Positions 7,262 through 12,756 of a DNA stretch of 13,474 bases are shown one piece after another. The stretch comes from Chloroflexi bacterium RBG_16_72_14 (lineage in GTDB: Bacteria > Chloroflexota > Limnocylindria > Limnocylindrales > CSP1-4). The notes beneath the pieces were generated by a model. The model saw nothing but the letters and a program-made list of their open reading frames with translations, was not told the origin of the DNA and searched no databases. The stretch is from the NCBI GenBank assembly GCA_001797035.1, contig MGOE01000133.1, positions 48,119 through 61,592 of the forward strand, written 5' to 3'. The translations under genes and the position numbers were made by a program. The number at the start of each line of letters is the position of its first letter. The stretch's first letter is position 1.

Positions 7262-7277
7262 TGTTTCACGTGAAACA
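7262..7277. promoter_or_regulatory. parS: parS centromere site (ParB binding)
   Basis: TGTTTCACGTGAAACA is a perfect 16-bp palindrome and is identical to the classical chromosomal parS consensus known from B. subtilis and most phyla. ParB binds it, loads CTP-dependently as a sliding clamp and spreads, and ParA then moves the complex. It lies 228 bp upstream of parA, whose product, with ParB, is encoded immediately downstream. It also lies just upstream of the divergent mreD promoter. No second copy is visible in the window. Confidence 0.95.
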
Positions 7278-7320
7278 CATCCGGGCGCGGCTGCTCGCCG
7301 GGAGCGTGTTCGGCCTCGCT

Positions 7321-7336
7321 GTTGCGCGGGCGCAAC
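7321..7336. repeat. Perfect 16-bp palindrome, candidate operator
   Basis: GTTGCGCGGGCGCAAC has two fully complementary 7-base arms around a central GG. It lies 43 bp from parS and about 110 bp upstream of the parA -10. Its size and symmetry suit a dimeric DNA-binding protein. It is not followed by a T tract, so a terminator is unlikely. Chance palindromes are more frequent in GC-rich DNA, so function is only inferred. Confidence 0.4.
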
Positions 7337-7393
7337 GTGGAGCGGCCGGCGCCCAGCCGGCACCGGACCGGATAAGCGCGGGGTGATCGGGCC

Positions 7394-7413
7394 GCCGGAT
7401 GATGGCGTCCGGC
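7394..7413. repeat. Imperfectly spaced inverted repeat upstream of the parA promoter
   Basis: GCCGGA and TCCGGC are complementary 6-base arms separated by 8 nt, centred about 45 bp upstream of the parA -10. This could be an operator half-site pair or a chance GC-rich repeat. No family of regulators is suggested by the sequence itself. Confidence 0.2.
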
Positions 7414-7445
7414 TGGGTCCGATCCGGCCGGGAGGGGGGCTCCGA

Positions 7446-7454
7446 TGCTAGACT
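7446..7454 (+). promoter_or_regulatory. Extended -10 promoter for parAB-gyrB
   Basis: TGCTAGACT is an extended -10 (TG, one base, TAGACT). It differs by one base from the TGCTAGTCT before the AI-2E gene. Transcription is expected to start around 7461-7463, right at an ATG (7463) that opens an 8-codon frame ending immediately before the parA GTG. No -35 match is visible at 16-18 bp upstream (that region reads GGCCGG). Confidence 0.55.
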
Positions 7455-7462
7455 TTTCCTGC

Positions 7463-7489
7463 ATGAGCACGATTGGGACGGGAGGCTGA
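7463..7489 (+). CDS. Possible leaderless 8-codon leader ORF directly abutting parA
   Basis: ATG at 7463 lies at the predicted transcription start and opens a frame encoding MSTIGTGG, whose TGA ends at 7489. The parA GTG begins at the next base. The frame contains GGGAGG (7480-7485), which also serves as the parA ribosome-binding site. Such a micro-ORF could start leaderless translation and hand ribosomes to parA. It could equally be an ordinary short untranslated leader that happens to contain ATG. Confidence 0.3.
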   Translation: MSTIGTGG

Positions 7490-8365
7490 GTGGGCCAGAC
7501 GATCGCCTGCACGAACCAGAAAGGCGGCGTCGGGAAGACCACCACGGTGGTCAATCTCGCAACCTACCTGGCCCTCCTCGGTGACCGCGTCCTCGTCATC
7601 GACCTCGACCCCCAAGGCAACGCGACCAGCGGGTTCGGCATCGATCGCAGCACCGTGGACGGGTCTGTCTACGACGCCCTTGTCGACGGCCTTCCGCTGG
7701 CCAGGCTCCACGTCGCCACGCCGGTCGAGGGGGTGAGGATCGTGCCCTCGTCCATCGCCCTGGCCGGCGCCGAGATCGAGCTGACGACGATCGAGGGCCG
7801 TGAGCGTCGCCTCGGTCGTGTCCTCCACGAGGAGCGCGACGCGTGGGACTGGGTCCTCGTGGACTGCCCGCCGTCGCTCGGACTCCTCACCGTCAACGCC
7901 CTGACCGGCGCCGACTCCGTGCTGATCCCCATCCAGTGCGAGTACTACGCGCTGGAGGGCCTGACCCAGCTCATCGCGACGATCAACCTGGTCCGCGACC
8001 ACCTCAATCCGGCTCTCGCCATCTCGGGGGTGGTGCTCACCATGTACGACGGCCGCACGAACCTCTCGGCGGAGGTTGCCGGCGAGGTCCGCCGACACCT
8101 CCGCGACGCGGTATTCCGGACCATCGTCCCCCGGAGCGTCCGCCTGTCCGAAGCGCCGAGCCACGGGCTCCCCATCGCGCTCTACCGGCCGGACTCCAAG
8201 GGCGCAGAGGCGTACGCCTCCCTCGCCCGCGAGCTTCGCGCACGCCGGCACGGGACGGCCGAGCCGGACGACCCGACCACCGCACCGCCGGCAGACGCCC
8301 CCTGCAGGGAGACGGTCATTGCCCGGGCCGACGCGAGTCCGTTGATGGCCGGAACGCCCGCATGA
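7490..8365 (+). CDS. parA: Chromosome partitioning ATPase ParA (Soj)
   Basis: This 291-residue deviant Walker ATPase binds nucleoid DNA as an ATP dimer and segregates ParB-parS complexes. Motifs are: deviant Walker A KGGVGKTT (11-18, with signature Lys11), the A' motif VIDLDPQGN (37-44) with Asp40, and Walker B WVLVDCPPSLG (121-131). It lacks the N-terminal helix-turn-helix of plasmid type Ia ParA, so it is the short chromosomal Soj type. Residues ~255-291 form an Ala/Pro-rich tail. GTG 7490 is chosen because it gives the standard MGQTIACTNQKGG start and is preceded by GGGAGG. The last codons overlap parB by ATGA. The parS site upstream completes a ParABS locus. Confidence 0.96.
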   Translation: MGQTIACTNQKGGVGKTTTVVNLATYLALLGDRVLVIDLDPQGNATSGFGIDRSTVDGSVYDALVDGLPLARLHVATPVEGVRIVPSSIALAGAEIELTTIEGRERRLGRVLHEERDAWDWVLVDCPPSLGLLTVNALTGADSVLIPIQCEYYALEGLTQLIATINLVRDHLNPALAISGVVLTMYDGRTNLSAEVAGEVRRHLRDAVFRTIVPRSVRLSEAPSHGLPIALYRPDSKGAEAYASLARELRARRHGTAEPDDPTTAPPADAPCRETVIARADASPLMAGTPA

Positions 8366-9228
8366 CGCTCAGGTCCGACCGCCCCACGTCCGCGCTCGGT
8401 CGCGGGCTCGCCTCGCTGATCCCGCAGCGTGCGGCCTCGCCGTCCATGATCGTGGACGTCCCGCTCGTGCGCGTCGCCCCGAACCCGTTCCAGCCCCGCC
8501 ACCGCATGGACGAGGCTGCGCTCGAGGAGCTCGCGGCGAGCATTCGGGAGCACGGCGTGCTCCAGCCAGTCCTGGTGACCGAGACGCTCGACGGCTACCG
8601 GCTCATCGCCGGCGAGCGGCGCGTGCGGGCCGCGCGCCTCGCTGGCCTCGAGCGGATCCCGGCCGTCGTCCGCCAGCTCGCCGACGAGGACCAGCTCGAG
8701 GTCGCGCTCGTCGAGAACGTCCAGCGCTCGGACCTCGACCCGATCGACGAGGCGCTTGCGTACCGCCAGCTGATCTCGGAGTTCGGGCTCACGCAGGAAC
8801 GTGTCGCGGAACGCGTGGGCAAGGCCCGCGCCACCGTGGCCAACACCCTCCGCCTGCTCGACCTGCACCCCGACGTGCAGGCGACGATCGCCGACGGCCG
8901 GCTGACCGAGGGACACGGGCGCGCACTCGGGGGCCTCGAGCCGGGCGGCCAGGCCCATGTCCTCTCGACGGTGCTCGGCCAGGACCTGTCGGTCCGCCAG
9001 ACCGAGGAGCTCGTCCGGCGCCTCCGGGAGCCACGCGAGCCGCGGACGCCAGCACCCCGACCCCGCTTGGACCCGGACCTCGAGCGCGTCGAGGAGGCCC
9101 TCCGTCAGCGGCTCGGCACCAAGGTGAGCCTCAGCCGGTCGCGCAAGGGCGGCCGAATCGTGATCGAGTACTACAGCGACGAGGAGCTGGCCCGGCTCTA
9201 CGAGCGCCTGATCGGAGGAACTGCGTGA
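8362..9228 (+). CDS. parB: Chromosome partitioning protein ParB (Spo0J), parS-binding CTPase
   Basis: This 288-residue protein loads on parS and slides as a CTP-dependent DNA clamp. An N-terminal LGRGLASLIP (12-21) matches the basic ParA-activating segment. The ParB/Srx-type CTPase domain spans ~35-125 with NPFQPR (41-46), GERRVRA (85-91) and the ENVQR motif (118-122). The helix-turn-helix/DNA-binding region follows at ~128-200, with LTQERVAERVGKARATVANTLRLL spanning 143-166; the common GKSR is GKAR here. A linker rich in Arg/Pro (222-235) joins a short C-terminal dimerisation domain (~240-288). ATG 8362 overlaps the parA stop by 4 nt. The open frame continues far upstream inside parA but without ParB sequence. 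The parB stop overlaps the gyrB start (GTGA). Confidence 0.96.
   Translation: MTLRSDRPTSALGRGLASLIPQRAASPSMIVDVPLVRVAPNPFQPRHRMDEAALEELAASIREHGVLQPVLVTETLDGYRLIAGERRVRAARLAGLERIPAVVRQLADEDQLEVALVENVQRSDLDPIDEALAYRQLISEFGLTQERVAERVGKARATVANTLRLLDLHPDVQATIADGRLTEGHGRALGGLEPGGQAHVLSTVLGQDLSVRQTEELVRRLREPREPRTPAPRPRLDPDLERVEEALRQRLGTKVSLSRSRKGGRIVIEYYSDEELARLYERLIGGTA
9214..9219 (+). promoter_or_regulatory. Ribosome-binding site of gyrB inside parB
   Basis: GGAGGA lies 5 nt before the GTG at 9225 and within the last codons of parB. It supports the GTG start and the GTGA overlap, so gyrB is probably translated both by re-initiation and by direct ribosome entry. Confidence 0.7.
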
Positions 9229-11198
9229 CGGACGTCGGCGATCGGCAGCGGACCGCGAACACCAACGGCCGCGCCCCCGGCGGACGGAAGGCGAAGGCCG
9301 CACCGGCCGGCGAGTACGGCGCCGCAAGCATCCAGGTGCTCGAGGGCCTCGATCCTGTCCGACGGCGTCCCGGGATGTACATCGGCTCGACCGACGTACG
9401 CGGCCTCCACCACCTGGTCTGGGAGGTCGTGGACAACTCGATCGACGAGGCCATGGCCGGATTCGCGACCACCATCCGCGTCACGATCCGGGCGGACGGC
9501 ACGGTGACCGTCCAGGACGACGGCCGCGGCGTTCCGGTTGGGCGACACCCGACCGGCAAGGATGCGCTCGAGGTGGTCCATACCGTCCTCCATGCCGGGG
9601 CGAAGTTCGGCGGCGGCGGCTACAAGGTGTCAGGCGGCCTTCACGGGGTGGGTGTGTCCGTCGTCAACGCGCTCTCCGAGTGGCTGCGCGTCGAGAGCTC
9701 CCGCGACGGCGGGGTATGGGCCCAGGAATACAGCCGGGGTGAGCCCCTGGGCCCGGTCAAGAGGATCGGCCCGCAGGCCGACCGGCGAGGCACGCTCACG
9801 TCGTTCAGACCCGACGCGGAGATGTTCGAGACGACCGACCTTGTGTTCGAGACGATCGTCCAGCGGCTCCGCGAATCCGCCTACCTCACGAAGGGGGTGT
9901 GGATCACGCTGCGGGATGATCGAACGGAACGTGAGCGGTCGTTCTACTTCGAGGGCGGTCTCGTCTCGTTCGTCCGGCACCTCAACCGGAACAAGGAAAC
10001 GCTCCACAGCCGACCCATCTACACGGAGCGCCGGGAGGGTACGACCTCGATCGAGGTCGGGCTGCAGTACAACGACACCTACGCCGAGAACCTGCTCTCG
10101 TTCGCGAACAACATCAACACGCCCGACGGGGGTAGCCACATCACGGGTTTCCGTCGTGCCCTCACCCGGTCCCTCAACGAGTGGGCACGGCGCTCGGGCA
10201 TCCTCAAGGAGTCGGACGCCAACCTGTCCGGCGACGACGTGCGCGAGGGCCTGACTGCGGTCGTGAGCGTGAAGCTCACCGATCCGCAGTTCGAGGGCCA
10301 GACCAAGGCCAAGCTCGGCAACCCCGAGGTCGCCGGGCAGGTCGAGGGCGCCGTCGCCGACGCGATCTCGCAACATCTCGAGGAGAACCCTGCCGATGGC
10401 CGGCGGATCATCGAGAAGTGCCTCACCTCGGCTCGGGCCCGCGAGGCCGCGCGCAAGGCGCGTGACCTCGTCATCCGCAAAGGCGCCCTCGACGGCCTCT
10501 CGCTGCCCGGCAAGCTGGCGGACTGCCAGGAACGGGACCCGGCCAAGAGCGAGCTGTACATCGTCGAGGGCGACTCCGCCGGCGGCTCCGCGAAGCAGGG
10601 CCGCGACCGGCGCTTCCAGGCGATCCTGCCGCTGCGCGGCAAGCTGCTCAACGTCGAGAAGGCGCGCCTGGACAAGATCCTCAGCTCCGAGAACGTGCGA
10701 CCCCTGATCATCGCCCTCGGGGCCGGCATCGGCGACAGCTTCGACATCTCGAAGCTGCGCTACCACCGGATCATCATCATGACCGACGCGGACGTGGACG
10801 GCGCCCATATCCGGACCCTGCTGCTGACCTTCTTCTACCGTCACATGCCTGAGGTCATCGACTCCGGCTACCTGTACATCGCGCAGCCGCCGCTGTACCG
10901 GATCTCGACCGGGAAGGTGACGAAGTACGCCCAGTCCGAGAAGGACCGGGATCGCGTCGTCCGGGAGTTCACGACCAGGAACGTCAGCGTCCAGCGGTTC
11001 AAGGGCCTCGGCGAGATGAACGCCGACCAGCTGTGGGTGACGACGATGGACCCGGCAACGCGGACCCTGCTCCAGGTCGAGGTCGAGGAGGGCGCCGAGG
11101 CCGACCGGATCTTCACGATGCTCATGGGCGAGCGCGTGGAGCCGCGCAAGGACTTCATCAAGACCGAGGCGCGCAAGGTGAAGAACCTTGACTTCTGA
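9225..11198 (+). CDS. gyrB: DNA gyrase subunit B
   Basis: This 657-residue ATPase subunit of type IIA topoisomerase introduces negative supercoils with GyrA. The GHKL ATPase domain has EVVDNSIDEA (67-76), DDGRGVPVG (98-106) and GGLHGVGVSVVNALS (137-151); the transducer domain holds the QTKAKLGNPEV loop (359-369). The TOPRIM domain has VEGDSAGGSAKQGR (447-460, catalytic E448) and MTDADVDGAHIRTLLLTFFYR (519-539; D521, D523, D525). The C-terminal tail carries QRFKGLGEMNADQLW (590-604). Length fits the short GyrB form lacking the ~170-residue insert of E. coli. Arg471 is at the position of E. coli Lys447, as in many Gram-positive GyrBs. The first ~30 residues are a basic low-complexity extension before the conserved core. 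It overlaps parB by 4 nt, and its GyrA partner starts 1.56 kb downstream. Confidence 0.97.
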   Translation: MTDVGDRQRTANTNGRAPGGRKAKAAPAGEYGAASIQVLEGLDPVRRRPGMYIGSTDVRGLHHLVWEVVDNSIDEAMAGFATTIRVTIRADGTVTVQDDGRGVPVGRHPTGKDALEVVHTVLHAGAKFGGGGYKVSGGLHGVGVSVVNALSEWLRVESSRDGGVWAQEYSRGEPLGPVKRIGPQADRRGTLTSFRPDAEMFETTDLVFETIVQRLRESAYLTKGVWITLRDDRTERERSFYFEGGLVSFVRHLNRNKETLHSRPIYTERREGTTSIEVGLQYNDTYAENLLSFANNINTPDGGSHITGFRRALTRSLNEWARRSGILKESDANLSGDDVREGLTAVVSVKLTDPQFEGQTKAKLGNPEVAGQVEGAVADAISQHLEENPADGRRIIEKCLTSARAREAARKARDLVIRKGALDGLSLPGKLADCQERDPAKSELYIVEGDSAGGSAKQGRDRRFQAILPLRGKLLNVEKARLDKILSSENVRPLIIALGAGIGDSFDISKLRYHRIIIMTDADVDGAHIRTLLLTFFYRHMPEVIDSGYLYIAQPPLYRISTGKVTKYAQSEKDRDRVVREFTTRNVSVQRFKGLGEMNADQLWVTTMDPATRTLLQVEVEEGAEADRIFTMLMGERVEPRKDFIKTEARKVKNLDF

Positions 11199-11748
11199 CG
11201 CCACGGTCGCCCTCGCCGACGTCCGGATCGGGGGCCGCCGCATCGTCATGACGCCGCACAACTGCTTCGCGTGCGGTGCGCTCAACGTGCACGGGCTGCA
11301 CCTGGAGCTGCATGCGGGTGGCGACCGCTGCTGGACCGAGCTGACGCTCGGCGAACGCTTCGAGGGCTGGGAGGGCATCGCCCACGGCGGGATCGTGTGC
11401 ACGATCCTGGACGAGGTGATGGCGTGGGCGCTCGTGGATCACGACGTGTGGGGCGTGACCGCGCGGATGAACGTCGAGTTCCGCAAGCCCGTCACGATCG
11501 GTCGCTCGATCCGCGCCGAGGGCCGCGTCCTCGAGGTGCGCCGCCGCCTGGTGACCGCCGAGGGCATCGTCCTCGATGCCGAGGATGGCACGCTCCTTGC
11601 CCGGGCGGAGGGAACGTTCGTGGGCGCGCTGGAAGCCCGCAAGGAGGAGCTCAAGGCGCGCTACCGATTCCGCCTGGAGCCCGATGCAACGGCATCGACC
11701 CGAGCCGGCGCCGCCGAGACGCCCGATACCGTGGACCACGCCGGATGA
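11188..11748 (+). CDS. PaaI/4HBT-family hotdog thioesterase
   Basis: This 186-residue protein is predicted to hydrolyse acyl-CoA thioesters; its substrate is not evident. The N-terminal NCFACGALNVHGLHLEL (25-41) has the Cys-x-x-Cys and 'N.hGL.l' start common in PaaI-like hotdog proteins. The core helix is WEGIAHGGIVCTILDEVMAWAL (61-82), carrying the HGG turn (66-68) and acidic D75/E76. The VEFRKPVTIG strand (96-105) is also typical. The tail after ~165 is low complexity. TTG 11188 overlaps gyrB by 11 nt and has AAGGTGA upstream; the alternative is ATG 11248, which would leave a 49-nt gap and only four residues before Asn25. The stop overlaps the next gene by ATGA. It appears to be part of the gyrB-gyrA unit without an obvious functional link to gyrase. 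Confidence 0.83.
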   Translation: MTSDATVALADVRIGGRRIVMTPHNCFACGALNVHGLHLELHAGGDRCWTELTLGERFEGWEGIAHGGIVCTILDEVMAWALVDHDVWGVTARMNVEFRKPVTIGRSIRAEGRVLEVRRRLVTAEGIVLDAEDGTLLARAEGTFVGALEARKEELKARYRFRLEPDATASTRAGAAETPDTVDHAG

Positions 11749-12716
11749 CCGCCCCCAGTGCCACCACGGAGCGCGGCCGTGCCATCGTCGCGGCCCGGCG
11801 CGCGGACGCCCTCGCGCTCGGGCGGCGCGCTGGCGAGCTCGTCCAGGACCCCGGGGCCGTGGCCGCCGAGCTGCGGGCCGGCCTCGAGCGCCTCGCGGAC
11901 GAGGAGTACCTCGAAGGCCAGCGCCGCGTCGCGCCGGGCATCGCCCCGATCCTCGGCGTCCGCCAGCCGCTGCTCACCGCCGTCACGGCGGGCCTGCGGG
12001 GAGCCACCCGGCGCGACTCCACGGCCACGCTGCTCGAGGTCGCCGATCGTCTCCTGCGCCAGGACCTCCTGGAGCTCCACTGGCTCGCGTTCCCCCTCCT
12101 GGACCGGGCGATCACCCAGGACCCGGAGCGGGCGTGGCAGCTCGTCCGGTCGGAGGCCCGCCGGGCGCGGGACTGGATCACCGTGGACTCGCTGGCCCAC
12201 GTGGCCGGACGGGGCATCCTCGCCGAGCCGTACCGCTGGGCGGAGCTCGAGCAGCTCGTGTACTCGCCCTGGCGCTGGGAGCGCCGGCTGGTCGGCTCCA
12301 CGATCGCCACGATCCCGTACGTGGACCGGACGGCGGGCCGCACGGCGGAGGTCGCCCGCCGCGGGCTCGCGATCGTCGGCGACCTCATCGGCGACGCGGA
12401 GCCGGATGTCCAGAAGGCCCTCTCGTGGGCGCTCCGCTCGCTCACGCTCGTGGACGCCCGGGAGGCCTCGGCGTTCCTGCGCGATGAGGCCGCGACCGCC
12501 GTACGCACGAACGACGGCCACCGGGCCTGGGTCGTCCGCGACGCCCTCGAGAAGCTGCCGATCGAGACCGCCGACGGCATCCGCGCTGCCGTCGCCGGCA
12601 TCCGCAAGCGCCCCGGCGCCCCGTCGACGTCCCGCGCCGCGGACGCCGCGGCAGCCTTCGTCGGCCTGGGCGTCGCCGTGCCACCCGCCGAGCGGCCGAT
12701 CGCGCCGCGCCCCTGA
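11745..12716 (+). CDS. AlkD-like DNA alkylation repair (HEAT-repeat) protein
   Basis: This 323-residue, largely helical protein resembles the AlkD/AlkC superfamily, HEAT-like-repeat DNA glycosylases that remove N3- and N7-alkylated purines. Visible family traits are RDWITVDSLAHV (142-153), with W144 and D148 spaced as the catalytic-cleft Trp and Asp of B. cereus AlkD (W109/D113). Next comes SPWRWERRLVGSTIATI (174-190), like the 'W.RR.a' helix, and DVQKALSWALRSL (221-233), like the 'QKAigWALRe' helix. Helices before (~95-140) fit the E/R-rich HEAT pairs. The last ~40 residues are Ala/Pro-rich. ATG 11745 shares ATGA with the thioesterase stop. gyrA follows after 40 bp. Family assignment is from motif recall; activity on DNA is inferred. 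Confidence 0.78.
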   Translation: MTAPSATTERGRAIVAARRADALALGRRAGELVQDPGAVAAELRAGLERLADEEYLEGQRRVAPGIAPILGVRQPLLTAVTAGLRGATRRDSTATLLEVADRLLRQDLLELHWLAFPLLDRAITQDPERAWQLVRSEARRARDWITVDSLAHVAGRGILAEPYRWAELEQLVYSPWRWERRLVGSTIATIPYVDRTAGRTAEVARRGLAIVGDLIGDAEPDVQKALSWALRSLTLVDAREASAFLRDEAATAVRTNDGHRAWVVRDALEKLPIETADGIRAAVAGIRKRPGAPSTSRAADAAAAFVGLGVAVPPAERPIAPRP

Positions 12717-12740
12717 GCATCCCATCGACCCCGCCTGACC

Positions 12741-12747
12741 GGAGGAG
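12741..12747 (+). promoter_or_regulatory. Ribosome-binding site of gyrA
   Basis: GGAGGAG lies 9 nt before the GTG at 12757 in the 40-bp gap after the AlkD-like gene. It is the strongest Shine-Dalgarno match in the window and fixes the gyrA start. No separate promoter is visible in the gap. Confidence 0.75.
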
Positions 12748-12756
12748 AGCCACCAC

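Larger units (their letters stand above)
7120..7462. other. Divergent intergenic control region between mreD and parA
   Basis: This is the only gene-free stretch over 300 bp. From left to right it holds: the 5' leader of mreD (7120 to ~7199), a minus-strand promoter (7206-7234), the parS site (7262-7277), a second 16-bp perfect palindrome (7321-7336), a GCCGGC-5 nt-GCCGGC hairpin (7345-7361), a GCCGGA/TCCGGC inverted repeat (7394-7413) and the parA promoter (7446-7454). Open frames crossing it on either strand are Arg/Gly/Pro-rich without recognisable domains, and I treat them as noise. There is no DnaA-box cluster and no AT-rich unwinding element. Confidence 0.8.

Noticed and set aside
7345..7361. 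Rho-independent terminator in the mreD-parA gap
   Set aside because: The GCCGGC/GCCGGC hairpin has a 6-bp stem and no T tract, and no gene ends nearby.
7120..7462. Chromosomal replication origin (oriC)
   Set aside because: Only weak 6-of-9 matches to a DnaA box occur (near 7138 and 7366), with no cluster and no AT-rich segment.
9630..11402. A 590-codon minus-strand open frame opposite gyrB
   Set aside because: It is low-complexity and rich in Asp, Arg, Val and Leu, without motifs, and lies fully opposite a well-conserved GyrB.
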